17,422 nucleotides of DNA from Pseudomonadota bacterium. Lineage in GTDB: Bacteria; Bdellovibrionota_C; UBA2361; OMII01. The notes beneath the pieces were generated by a model, which worked only from the letters and a program-made list of their open reading frames with translations, was not told where the DNA came from and searched no databases. The translations under genes were made by a program, and so were the position numbers. This document shows, in pieces, positions 1 through 8,345 of this stretch. The stretch spans positions 1 to 17,422 of the forward strand of contig JAIXPR010000270.1 in the NCBI GenBank assembly GCA_027486155.1. Reading direction: 5' to 3'. Each line of letters starts with the position of its first letter. Within the stretch, counting starts at the first letter, position 1.

Positions 1-1005
1 GAGAAGAAGGAAGGAGGCGACGCTCCACATAAGCGCAAAGGCTCCGCACACAACAGCGAGTACCACCGGGGTCGCTATCAGAGCCAGGAACGTGGCGCCC
101 GCGATCAGTGCGCTCTGGGCCGCCAGCTCAAAAAATTGTGAGGGACGAGATATCCAACCTCGTTCAACAAGGTTAGCTAGAATGGTCGCATGCACCTCTA
201 CGCCGAAGATCATCGGAGGGCCGAAAGGGGTTTGATAGGAGTCCTTTTGAGCGCCCCCGATATCAGATCTCATAGAGAGTCCCACGATAACGAGGGCCTC
301 CCTCAACAACTCCTTCGTTGCCGGAAGTGGGTCCTCCAAGACCTCCCAGAACGAGATGACCGGTATCGTTCGTCCCGGGCCGTAGTAGCGAATGAGGTCG
401 CGGGGACCGGGCAGGCCTGGTGAATTGGGCCTCAAACCTGCGGCGGCCTCGCCGAGCGTCGGAAACCCTCGCTCCTGCTCAGAGCGGGCCGCCGGAAAGT
501 GACGTATCGTACCGCGGGTGTCTTGCAATCCTATCAGCGCCTCGCGTGAGGCCTTGCGAAACGGTTCGTATGGCCGATCAAGCTCCTCAAGTTGATAGCC
601 ACCCCCTTGATTTCCTATAGTGCGCACGGTTGACTCGACGGCTATCACAGAGGGGATGCTCGCGAGAGCCTCCGCAAGCTCTTTATCGGCATCGGGATCA
701 GAGGAGGCTCCGGTGAAGAGGATATCAAACCCGACCCGCTGTACCCCCAGTTCCCTTAATTTCCTCAAAAGTTTCGCATGAAGAGCTCGAGGCCACGGTT
801 TGTCGAATGACACGTTGAGCTCTCGATAGCTCGGTTCATCGATCGCGATAACCGCGATGTGAGGGGGCGGCGCGACGCGGCCTCGCACCTTCATCCACTG
901 GTCTGAGACGCGAAACTCGAGGTCTCGAACGATGGAGGTTGAGAGGATCAGCGAGCTACACAATCCTATCCCGAGAGCGATGCCGATACGCGCGAAGAGT
1001 TTCAT
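1..1005 (-). CDS. CHASE2-domain sensor protein, C-terminus beyond the left edge
   Basis: The frame is open from the ATG at 1005 to base 1, giving 335 residues without a stop; the 3' end is cut by the window. After a short cytoplasmic start there is a membrane segment (about residues 5-25). A periplasmic region follows with CHASE2 features: an IAVIAIDEPSY strand early on, WPRALHAKLL, then GVQRVGFDILF, and further on ALVIVGLSM and a GVEVHATILANLV stretch. Hydrophobic stretches from about residue 300 begin the membrane block that follows CHASE2 in this family. In known CHASE2 proteins that block leads to an adenylate/guanylate cyclase, kinase or similar output domain; which one is here cannot be seen. 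CHASE2 is an extracytoplasmic sensory domain of unknown ligand. The gene is divergent from the FecR/TPR/barrel gene at 1203, 197 bp away. No strong ribosome site precedes the ATG, so the start is likely rather than certain. Confidence 0.87.
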   Translation of the reverse strand, partial: MKLFARIGIALGIGLCSSLILSTSIVRDLEFRVSDQWMKVRGRVAPPPHIAVIAIDEPSYRELNVSFDKPWPRALHAKLLRKLRELGVQRVGFDILFTGASSDPDADKELAEALASIPSVIAVESTVRTIGNQGGGYQLEELDRPYEPFRKASREALIGLQDTRGTIRHFPAARSEQERGFPTLGEAAAGLRPNSPGLPGPRDLIRYYGPGRTIPVISFWEVLEDPLPATKELLREALVIVGLSMRSDIGGAQKDSYQTPFGPPMIFGVEVHATILANLVERGWISRPSQFFELAAQSALIAGATFLALIATPVVLAVVCGAFALMWSVASFLLL

Positions 1006-1202
1006 ATCGGGTTACTACCATCGAAGGGTGGTGTGGCGCCACGGCCATTGCGTTACGAGTGATGTAGGATTTCGCCCCCGGATTGGTATGGCGCGAGGGC
1101 TTTTCTTGTCTTTGCGCTGGGCCCGCGCCGCAATAGTGTCTAGTGGGGCTACCGGGGCTGGGCTAGACTTCGCGCCGTAGCTCTTTCTGACGGGGTAGCC
1201 TC

Positions 1203-4200
1203 ATGAAGAAACTCATAGCCATAGTCTGCTCTCTCTTGGTTTGTGCCGGTCCTGTCGAGGCTGATGTGTCATCGGTCGGCTCGGTATTCTCGATGCAGGG
1301 AAGTGCTCTTGTGCGTCGGAAGGGCGCCGATCTACCGGCCAAAGAGGGTATGAACCTTGAGGCGGGCGATGAGGTCGTGGTGGATGACCCGGGGAGGATC
1401 GCTCTCGCGCTATCGGATGGGTCGTACATCAGACTTGCGGCCAGTTCTCGGTTAACGCTCTCCGCCGCTGACAAGAAGGTTGGGCTACTTGAGGGGGCTC
1501 TTCACTTCTTCAGTCACTCCGAGCAACATCCCACCGTGGTCACTGAGCATGTAACGGCGGCTATCCGAGGCACGGAGTTCACCTTGACCACCGACCGAGG
1601 GTCCACAACGATCGCGATGATGAGTGGAAGTGTGCAAGGGATGAGTGAGGGCGGTCTCGCGGATCTCTCAGGGGGGCAGGGGGCCCGCTTCGCCAAGGGC
1701 AGGTCCCCGCAGGTCTACGCCCTCTTGCAGTCGGACCGAACCGTTCAGTGGAGCGCTTTCGTTCCTCTTTTCACCGAGGGAGATATCTCGTCAGCGGATG
1801 TGTCCGTTGAGGGGCGCGCGATGCGACTTGTGGCGGAGGGAAAGAATCGAGATGCTCTTAACCTACTTCCGACCCACGAACGGCGCTGCTCGATGGCCGG
1901 AGTTGTTCGAGCACGGATCCTCATCTCGCAAGGTGATACGACACAAGGTGTAGGTTCCCTCGAGAGGTGCGTGAACGAGGGAACTGACGCAAAGATTATC
2001 TCGGCAGCCGCCTCTACGTTATCCGCTGTGAAGCTCGCGCAGGGCGCGGGTGATGAGGCGCGTTCGTTAGCGAGTAAGGCCATCACCGCGGACCCTGGAA
2101 GTGTTTCGGCTCGGTTGGCACTCTCGTTCGCCCTGCAAGACAAGGGGGATCTCGATGGAGCGTTAGCGGCGGTTACCGATACCACAGTGGTGAGCGAGGA
2201 TCTCATCGCGAGACGGGCTGAGGTGCTCTTCATGTTCGGGCGTGTGCCCGAGGCCCGCGCGATCCTTGAGACGCTACGCAACCGTTCTTGGTACGCGGAA
2301 ACGGTGTACGGCTTCGTCTTAATGGGGGATCGCTCCTTTGATGAAGCCGAAGGGGCGTTCACACGAGCGACTGAGATGGAACCAGGGGCGGGACTTCCGC
2401 AGATGGGGCTCGGACTTGTTGAGGTTAATCGTGGTAACTTAGTCGAGGGGCGAAGCCGCTTTGAGCGCGCTACCGTGCTTGAGCCATCAAGGTCCCTCTA
2501 CCGGAGTTACCTCGCCAAGAGCTACTTCGAGGCCGACACTTACGACCCGGCCGAACCGGAATATGCTCGCGCAATCGAACTCGATCCGAACGATCCAACG
2601 CCGCATCTCTATCGAAGCTTCATGCGCCTGGCGGAGAATAAGCCCGTTGAGGCGCTCCGTGATATTGAGGCCGCGCGGGATCTCTCTGATAAGCGTGATG
2701 TCTACCGGTCTAAGTTTCTTCTCGACGAGGATAGCGCTACGCAGAGCGCGTCGCTCTCCCGAGTGTACCGAGAGCTAGGCTTTGAACAGAGGGGGCGCAT
2801 CGAGGCCGTGTCAGCGATATACGATGACTACCAAAACGCGAGCGCTCATCGATTACTCTCGGAGACGGACATGGCTGTTCTGACCGCTCCGAGCGCCCTC
2901 TCAGAGCGTCGCATAGCGGATCTCTTCTCCCCTCTAAGTATCAACGTCGCCGATTCGATCGGAACAAATGTCTCTCTGAATGAGTATTCATCTCTTTTCG
3001 AGCGAGATGGATGGCGTACCGGTATCACCGGTAACTACTCGAGCTACGATGACCAGTTTGTTGAGGGTATTTTAAGCGCGAATAAGAGTGGCAACGTACT
3101 CACGGCCTTGACCGCGAGCGGAGTTCACGGTGATGGCGCGATCGATGATCCGAGAAGCAATGAAGGACGGGCGGGTATCTCGGTGCAAGCGCAGCCGACC
3201 TGGGGCGATCGCTTTCTCGGAGAGCTGCGAGGGGTGTTTTACGATAGCGATCAGACCGAGGAGAACAACACCTTCGCCAGCGGCACCTTTAACGGATCGT
3301 ATCTGCACAAATTCTCCCCGGAGACCTCCTTTATCGCGCAAACATCCTACCGCCGCGGCAAGGATCGGCTTACTCGTCCCGAGGACAACTCTGATATTCA
3401 CTTCACCTCACCGGATGGCTCGCTCGATGAATTCGCGGCCGCTCGCTACGAACAGAAACAGTCTCAATACGAATCAGCCGCGGAGAATGAGTTGCAGGTG
3501 ATCGACACAACCGGCATCGTCACCTCTGTCCTGACCGGAAGGTACTCAAACTACGACCTCGACGCCTACGACCATTCCTTGTTGCTCAACGATGATCTTG
3601 AGATTCTGGACGACCTCGGTGTGGAGTTTGAGAGCGCGGCGCAAGGGGACGTTGTCACGAGTGGTGTCGACTACCTGGCGACGGTCAGAGCCACCGATTC
3701 TCTGAGCCTCAACGTTGGTGCTGATTACTCCCATGTAGGCTTCTCGGCGAGACAGGAGTCCCCCTTTGTTGAGGATGACCAATACAATGAGAAGTTGACC
3801 CCGCAGGGCGGTATCGTGTACCGGCCAAGTAGCGCCTTCATGGCTCGCGTAGGATACGGACAGAATCTCGGACGAAGCTCCTTTAGCTCGCTGGCGAGCG
3901 TTGAACCGACCCTCATCGGTGGTATCACTCAACGGTATCAGGATAACAATCCAGGTGTGATCGCCGAGAACTTCGGAACGGGTATCGATTTTCAACCGTG
4001 GCGCTCCACGTATATCGGAGGTGAGTGGGTCCGTCGGTGGCTCGATGAGCCTCGCGTACCCGCGATCTACGCCGCGGATATCGATTTTGAGAACGCGACC
4101 GTGACAACCGATGTTGAGTACGCCGATCGAGAGGGGGTGGATATTCAGCAGGACTTTGTCTCGGCGTATGTCTACCAGATAGTCACCGATAAGTTTGTGC

Positions 4201-4568
4201 TCGGTAACGATTACCGCTACGCGCGTAACACGGTTGGATTCCCCGATGATTCGTTCGTGAAGACTCAACGCAATCGAGCCTTCGGCCGCTACTTCTTCAC
4301 CTCGATGTTCTTCGCGCAGAGCGGCGCGACCTACCTCTATCAAGACCGCACTGGATACGAATTTGAGGGTGTGCCGAATGGGAGCGACGCGGGATGGTTA
4401 TTCGATGCCGCTCTTGGATATAGACTTCCTACTCGACACGGTTTCATCACTGCGGGGGTGAACAATATCTTTGGTCAGAACTTCGTTCTTGAGCAGGCCG
4501 TGTTTAACGATAACGCGATCATCATCAACGATCCGATCTTTGAGCTCGCGGCGAGGATTAATTTCTAG
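1203..4568 (+). CDS. Secreted FecR-domain / TPR / outer-membrane beta-barrel protein
   Basis: This is a 1121-residue protein. It opens with a Sec signal peptide (KK then a hydrophobic core, cleavage near residue 20, VEA|D). A FecR domain covers about 27-165 and includes the family motif AAIRGTEF at about 119-126. A TPR-like helical solenoid covers about 206-550, with repeats such as AFTRATEMEPGAGLPQMGLG and YARAIELDPNDPTPHLYRS. From about 570 to the end the chain alternates polar and aromatic residues as a barrel does. It closes with a GVNNIFGQNF hairpin and a terminal strand ELAARINF ending in Phe, the usual outer-membrane assembly signal. FecR domains bind partners or ligands in the periplasm, and TPRs act as scaffolds. 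TPR-plus-barrel designs are known in exopolysaccharide exporters (PgaA, BcsC), but I see no polysaccharide genes nearby. The role is unknown; the divergent CHASE2 gene suggests envelope sensing. A weak GGGG ribosome site precedes the ATG. Confidence 0.88.
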   Translation: MKKLIAIVCSLLVCAGPVEADVSSVGSVFSMQGSALVRRKGADLPAKEGMNLEAGDEVVVDDPGRIALALSDGSYIRLAASSRLTLSAADKKVGLLEGALHFFSHSEQHPTVVTEHVTAAIRGTEFTLTTDRGSTTIAMMSGSVQGMSEGGLADLSGGQGARFAKGRSPQVYALLQSDRTVQWSAFVPLFTEGDISSADVSVEGRAMRLVAEGKNRDALNLLPTHERRCSMAGVVRARILISQGDTTQGVGSLERCVNEGTDAKIISAAASTLSAVKLAQGAGDEARSLASKAITADPGSVSARLALSFALQDKGDLDGALAAVTDTTVVSEDLIARRAEVLFMFGRVPEARAILETLRNRSWYAETVYGFVLMGDRSFDEAEGAFTRATEMEPGAGLPQMGLGLVEVNRGNLVEGRSRFERATVLEPSRSLYRSYLAKSYFEADTYDPAEPEYARAIELDPNDPTPHLYRSFMRLAENKPVEALRDIEAARDLSDKRDVYRSKFLLDEDSATQSASLSRVYRELGFEQRGRIEAVSAIYDDYQNASAHRLLSETDMAVLTAPSALSERRIADLFSPLSINVADSIGTNVSLNEYSSLFERDGWRTGITGNYSSYDDQFVEGILSANKSGNVLTALTASGVHGDGAIDDPRSNEGRAGISVQAQPTWGDRFLGELRGVFYDSDQTEENNTFASGTFNGSYLHKFSPETSFIAQTSYRRGKDRLTRPEDNSDIHFTSPDGSLDEFAAARYEQKQSQYESAAENELQVIDTTGIVTSVLTGRYSNYDLDAYDHSLLLNDDLEILDDLGVEFESAAQGDVVTSGVDYLATVRATDSLSLNVGADYSHVGFSARQESPFVEDDQYNEKLTPQGGIVYRPSSAFMARVGYGQNLGRSSFSSLASVEPTLIGGITQRYQDNNPGVIAENFGTGIDFQPWRSTYIGGEWVRRWLDEPRVPAIYAADIDFENATVTTDVEYADREGVDIQQDFVSAYVYQIVTDKFVLGNDYRYARNTVGFPDDSFVKTQRNRAFGRYFFTSMFFAQSGATYLYQDRTGYEFEGVPNGSDAGWLFDAALGYRLPTRHGFITAGVNNIFGQNFVLEQAVFNDNAIIINDPIFELAARINF

Positions 4569-4583
4569 GAGATCGGTATTTCC

Positions 4584-4615
4584 AGCCGTCGGTGGTTGGA
4601 GGGGCGGCTTCTTTG
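4584..4615 (+). terminator. Possible terminator hairpin after the FecR/barrel gene
   Basis: AGCCGTC (4584-4590) can pair with GGCGGCT (4603-4609), seven pairs including one G-U, across a 12-nt loop. A T-rich run TTCTTTG follows at once. It sits in the 64-bp gap between the convergent genes ending at 4568 and 4633. The T tract is interrupted and the loop is long, so this is a weak candidate. Confidence 0.35.
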
Positions 4616-4632
4616 CTATGTTGATCGAATAG

Positions 4633-5511
4633 CTACGTCTTAGGACACAGCGCCAAAGCCCCGTCCTTGAGACAGTATCGCTGACATCCATCGGGAATGG
4701 TAATCGTGGTCTTCCCATTGACTCGATAGGGAACTCCCTGAGTGTTCGTTAGCTTCACGGTGACGTTCTTCCCGTAGGAGCATCCAGGCTTTGAGAATCG
4801 GGCGAGGTTGGCGTATCCGTTTCCGGGGCCGAAGTCCTGTCCCGTTTCTCCGTTCACCGTGATAACGGTATCGGCCGGTGTGGCATGTATAGCCAATTTG
4901 TCGTTGCTATCTGAGATCGGTTTCCACAGGAACGCTTCAATCTCTCCAGCGAACTTCTGAGCGGCGCTCTCCTGGAGGGCTGAGTAGCAGGTGTAGATGA
5001 GCGAGGCGTCGCATCCATCCCCCTCAACACGTCCGTACCCCTGATTGAGAAGGGTCTCGGAGTAGCTCTTGCCGCTCGCGGTGAATACCTGTCCTACCAT
5101 AGCGGTACTGGTTGAGATGGTGGTCGTGCAGAGTTCAGAGGCCGGAAAGAATACCGCGTCCTCTTTCGCGAGCTCCTCAAGGGTTCTTTTCGCTCCGCTT
5201 TGAATCGCTTGGTTGTAGGGCACGCCGAGCCCATGAAGTTTGATCAAGATCGGACCACCCTTGGTTGGAGAGAATATCAGGAGGTTCGCTCCGGCAACGG
5301 TCACTTTACCCGTGATTCCTCCCTTGGGGTCTACTGGATTATCGAGCTCGGCGTTGTTGACCGTGCCGCAGTCAGTGCGAAATGGCTCCAGCTTCACTTC
5401 CGCTGTGTCGTCACCTGGTGAATCGGTCGAGTCATCCTCTTTTTTTACGCATCCAGATGAGAGCGCGAGGGTTGCGACAAGAGAGAGGGTGAGCAACGTA
5501 CTGGTCTTCAT
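4633..5511 (-). CDS. Cysteine-rich lipoprotein with a degenerate SNase-like domain
   Basis: This is a 292-residue protein. A hydrophobic signal ends in ALSSGC, making Cys21 the likely lipid-modified residue, although Ser rather than Leu at -3 is atypical. A KKEDDSTDSPGDD linker follows. Residues about 66-197 resemble a staphylococcal-nuclease (thermonuclease) OB-fold. PILIKLHGLGVPY matches the RLLLVDTPE strand, GQVFTASGKSYSETLLNQGYG matches the R-x-L-A-Y-I-y-a-d-G-k-x-v-N-e-x-L-v-x-x-G-x-A region, and a helix ends in AFLWKP as the family's GlW does. The nuclease's Arg35, Asp40, Glu43 and Arg87 positions appear as Lys91, Gly96, Tyr99 and Met138, so it is probably not a nuclease. Residues about 205-292 form a second domain I do not recognise. 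Eight cysteines besides Cys21 suggest disulfides. GAGG lies 7 nt before the ATG. The assignment is by motif reading only. Confidence 0.82.
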   Translation of the reverse strand: MKTSTLLTLSLVATLALSSGCVKKEDDSTDSPGDDTAEVKLEPFRTDCGTVNNAELDNPVDPKGGITGKVTVAGANLLIFSPTKGGPILIKLHGLGVPYNQAIQSGAKRTLEELAKEDAVFFPASELCTTTISTSTAMVGQVFTASGKSYSETLLNQGYGRVEGDGCDASLIYTCYSALQESAAQKFAGEIEAFLWKPISDSNDKLAIHATPADTVITVNGETGQDFGPGNGYANLARFSKPGCSYGKNVTVKLTNTQGVPYRVNGKTTITIPDGCQRYCLKDGALALCPKT

Positions 5512-5552
5512 AGTAAAACCTCATGAGCGTCAGGCGAGCATCGAGCGCCGTG

Positions 5553-5576
5553 CTATGCGGGACCGAGCTCGCATAG
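5553..5576. promoter_or_regulatory. Perfect 7-bp inverted repeat upstream of mraY and the SNase-like lipoprotein
   Basis: CTATGCG (5553-5559) and CGCATAG (5570-5576) are exact inverted copies around a 10-bp spacer. It lies in the 255-bp divergent region, 42 bp upstream of the lipoprotein start and about 190 bp upstream of mraY. Arm length and spacing fit a dimeric regulator's operator or an RNA hairpin. No regulator gene is in the window. Apart from this, I see no convincing promoter in 5512-5766. Confidence 0.35.
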
Positions 5577-5766
5577 GTGTTATGCTACTGAGAGCGCGCG
5601 CGTGCTGTTAGTCACCGGCATTGTTTTCAGGTGGTTAGCTGGCTTGAGGGGACGACGTGCTAGAAGGCTGGATAGCTGTTGAGGAGGGTGTTGGAACCGG
5701 TAAGGATCTCGACGGTTTGGAACCTGGATGCTACCCTCAGGGTGAACTTTTCATAGGATCTCGCTC

Positions 5767-6846
5767 GTGTTGTATCATCTCCTCTACTCCCTCCACGACA
5801 CCTACAGTTGGCTTAACGTCTTTAAGTATCAAACCTTCAGGAGCATGTTGGCGTTCCTCGTCGCCTTCGTGTTCGTGCTGGTTTTGCAACCGGTGTTCAT
5901 TCGGTGGTTGCAGACCCGCGGAGTTGGTGGTCAACCGATTCGCGAAGATGGCCCGAAGGCGCACGAAGGTAAGCGTGGCACTCCAACGATGGGCGGTATG
6001 GTAGTGGTTGCCGCCGTACTTCTCTCGACCCTGCTGCTCGCTGATCTCACCAATCTCAAGGTGTGGATGACCGTGGCGATCCTCGTCGGGTTCGCGTACC
6101 TCGGATTCGTTGACGATTGGCGAAAGATTGAGAAGCAGGATTCCAAGGGGCTCTCTGAGCGTGGGAAGCTGATCGTTCAGTTTTCTCTCGGCGGTGGCGC
6201 CGCATTGCTGCTCTCTATGCTCGGATTTTCGACCGACCTCCATGTTCCATTCACCAAGGATCTCGTCCTTCCTCTCGGCGTGGTCGGATTTATCCTCTTC
6301 ACCTCGTTCGTGCTTACCGCTACCTCTAACGCCGTCAATTTCACCGATGGTCTCGATGGCTTGGCGATCGGACCGGTCATGACCGTGGCGGGAACGTACG
6401 CGATCTTCGCCTACCTCGCCGGTAACGCGAAATACGCTGATTATCTTGGTATCCCATATGAAAGTGGTGCAGGCGAGCTTACGATTGTCCTGTCGAGCAT
6501 GTTCGCCGCTGGGCTTGGGTTCCTCTGGTACAACACCTTTCCCGCACAGGTCTTCATGGGTGATACCGGCTCGATGGCGCTTGGTGGCACGTTGGGTTTC
6601 ATCGCGGTGCTGGTGAAGCAGGAGCTCATCTTGGTGATAGCTGGCGGAGTCTTCGTGATGGAAGCGGCTTCAGTGGTTATTCAGCGGTACTACTACAAGT
6701 TCACCAAGCGAAGGGTGTTTCGCATGGCGCCCATTCATCACCACTTTGAATTGGCTGGGTGGGCGGAGCCCAAGATCATCGTTCGGTTCTGGATTATCTC
6801 GATCGTTCTGGCGATGGTCGCCCTTACATCTCTGAAGCTTCGATGA
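5767..6846 (+). CDS. mraY: Phospho-N-acetylmuramoyl-pentapeptide transferase MraY
   Basis: MraY is an integral inner-membrane enzyme. It transfers phospho-MurNAc-pentapeptide from UDP to undecaprenyl phosphate to form lipid I, the first membrane step of peptidoglycan synthesis. The 359 residues match the family's usual length and contain its signatures: KRGTPTMGG near residue 69, the Asp pair FVDDWRK (116-117), NFTDGLDGLA (Asp194), FMGDTGS (Asp266) and the APIHHHFE histidines (324-326). About ten hydrophobic helices are visible. Translation starts at a GTG, supported by alignment of LYHLLYSLHDTYSWLNVFKY with the family N-terminus and by AGGA 9 nt upstream. The stop overlaps the murD ATG as ATGA. 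In most bacteria murF and murE precede mraY in the dcw cluster; here a divergent lipoprotein gene does. Confidence 0.98.
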   Translation: MLYHLLYSLHDTYSWLNVFKYQTFRSMLAFLVAFVFVLVLQPVFIRWLQTRGVGGQPIREDGPKAHEGKRGTPTMGGMVVVAAVLLSTLLLADLTNLKVWMTVAILVGFAYLGFVDDWRKIEKQDSKGLSERGKLIVQFSLGGGAALLLSMLGFSTDLHVPFTKDLVLPLGVVGFILFTSFVLTATSNAVNFTDGLDGLAIGPVMTVAGTYAIFAYLAGNAKYADYLGIPYESGAGELTIVLSSMFAAGLGFLWYNTFPAQVFMGDTGSMALGGTLGFIAVLVKQELILVIAGGVFVMEAASVVIQRYYYKFTKRRVFRMAPIHHHFELAGWAEPKIIVRFWIISIVLAMVALTSLKLR

Positions 6847-8345
6847 AGAACCTTCGTGAAACCCTAGAAGATATTCGCGCGAACGGCACGCGGGTCCTCG
6901 TCGTGGGGCTCGGCATCAGCGGCATCGAGAGCGCCCGTTTTCTCGCCCATCGTGGGCTTAAGGTCGTCGTTGTTGAGAAGAGCTCAGAGGAGCAGTTCCG
7001 GGCCACCTCGAAGTTTTGCGCGGAGCTTCCGTCGCTTCAAACGCTCGGGGTCGAGATTGTTTTCGGCGTGGATGGAGAGCGAGTGGCTCCCCACCTTAAC
7101 GACATCGCGCTCACCGTTCTGAGTCCGGGTGTCCCACTTGAATCGGCGATTGTGGGAACGCTTCGACGCCACGGTATCCCCTATGTGGCGGAACTTGAGT
7201 TAGGGATAGAGCTTCACCATGGTAAGGCGCTGGTCGTCACGGGAAGTAACGGGAAGAGTACGACATCATCACTTATCGACCACATCCTTCGGCGAGGGGG
7301 AGTTCGGTCGTATCTCTGTGGCAACATCGGAGTTCCGGTCATCTCGAACGAGGAACTCCTGCGGGAGCTTCACGTTGAGGGTGCGACCTTAGTTGTCGAG
7401 GCATCGAGCTACCAACTTGAGGCGAGCGCTTTCTTGAAGCCTCACGTAAGCGTGGTCCTCAATATCAGTGAGAATCATCTTGAACGTCACGGATCGCTCG
7501 AACGTTACGCGGCGTCAAAGGAGCGCTCGACACGTCTGCAAACCGCCGAAGATCTCTTCGTGCTGAACGCTGACGACCCGATGGTTGTGGCGATGGGGCA
7601 CCGTTCTCGAGCCGCTAAGGCGGTTTTTGGGACCGCGGGGCAGTTGGAGCTCGCCAAGCTCTCATCCAGGTGGGCGCAGATCTCGTGCCACAACGAACGC
7701 GCTCGGAAGATAGTCGTGTCGCGAGAGGGTATCCTTGAGGAGTATTCAACCGATCAGGTCAACCTCCTCGGGCTTCACAATCGATACAACATGGCGGCCG
7801 CTATCCTCGTCGCTCGGCATATGGGTGTTTCTCAATCAGATGTGCAGGCCGGTTTAGAGTCCTTCCTCCCCTTAGAGCATCGCCTTGAGGTTGTTCACCG
7901 CGCTGGTGAGCGGGTCGTTATTAACGATTCGAAGTCCACAACGGTAGCTGCGTCGCTTGCGGCGCTCTCCACCATCGTTGAACATTATCCTTCATCACCT
8001 GTAGTATTGATGATAGGTGGGCTCTCAAAAGCTGGTTCGTGGGCTCCGCTCCTGAACGCGATCACGTCGAGTAGCGCGAACAGCGGTATTTCAGTTGTGT
8101 GTTTCGGCAAGGATGGGGCTCTCTTAGCGAACCACTGCCGGGCAGCGGGAATCTCCCATAGTGTCGCCCCTCATCTTAGCGAAGCTACATCCCAAGCCTT
8201 GTCGATGATCGGTGAGGCAGGGATCGCGCTTCTCTCTCCCGGATGCGCCAGTTTCGATGAATTTAAAGATTTTGAGCATCGAGGTGCCGTGTTTAAGGCC
8301 TGCGTTCGGGATGCGTTACGCGGGGAAGATAGGGTATCGCTATGA
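6843..8345 (+). CDS. murD: UDP-N-acetylmuramoyl-L-alanine--D-glutamate ligase MurD
   Basis: MurD is the cytoplasmic ATP-dependent ligase that adds D-glutamate to UDP-MurNAc-L-Ala. The 500 residues show a Rossmann-like N-terminal domain (VLVVGLGISGIESA, 18-31), the ATP loop TGSNGKST (133-140), GNIGVPV (160-166), VEASSYQLE (185-193), SENHLERHG and the nearby Lys226 in the place of the carbamylated lysine. NADDP, LGLHNRYNMAAA, NDSKST (361-366) and LSPGCASFDEF (464-474) follow. The family is usually about 440-450 residues, so this one is slightly long, partly from an N-terminal extension. The ATG at 6843 is chosen because it overlaps the mraY stop (ATGA) and places the nucleotide fold near the N-terminus; an in-frame upstream start at 6759 would lie deep inside mraY. 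It overlaps surE in the same way downstream. Confidence 0.97.
   Translation: MKNLRETLEDIRANGTRVLVVGLGISGIESARFLAHRGLKVVVVEKSSEEQFRATSKFCAELPSLQTLGVEIVFGVDGERVAPHLNDIALTVLSPGVPLESAIVGTLRRHGIPYVAELELGIELHHGKALVVTGSNGKSTTSSLIDHILRRGGVRSYLCGNIGVPVISNEELLRELHVEGATLVVEASSYQLEASAFLKPHVSVVLNISENHLERHGSLERYAASKERSTRLQTAEDLFVLNADDPMVVAMGHRSRAAKAVFGTAGQLELAKLSSRWAQISCHNERARKIVVSREGILEEYSTDQVNLLGLHNRYNMAAAILVARHMGVSQSDVQAGLESFLPLEHRLEVVHRAGERVVINDSKSTTVAASLAALSTIVEHYPSSPVVLMIGGLSKAGSWAPLLNAITSSSANSGISVVCFGKDGALLANHCRAAGISHSVAPHLSEATSQALSMIGEAGIALLSPGCASFDEFKDFEHRGAVFKACVRDALRGEDRVSL

Noticed and set aside
1006..1202. Sigma-70-like promoter elements in the CHASE2/FecR divergent region
   Set aside because: Candidate boxes such as TTGCGC and TAGTGT exist, but their match and spacing are too poor to support a call.
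1745..2362. Minus-strand frame of 205 codons opposite the TPR region
   Set aside because: Ser/Arg/Ala-rich low-complexity composition typical of antisense frames, while the plus strand carries a continuous TPR pattern.
3546..4343. Long minus-strand frame of 265 codons inside the FecR/barrel gene
   Set aside because: It is antisense to clear beta-barrel coding sequence, has no ribosome site or recognisable domain, and looks like a by-product of the codon bias.
6759..6842. Upstream in-frame extension of murD
   Set aside because: It lies inside the last conserved part of mraY; the ATGA overlap at 6843 is the usual coupled start.
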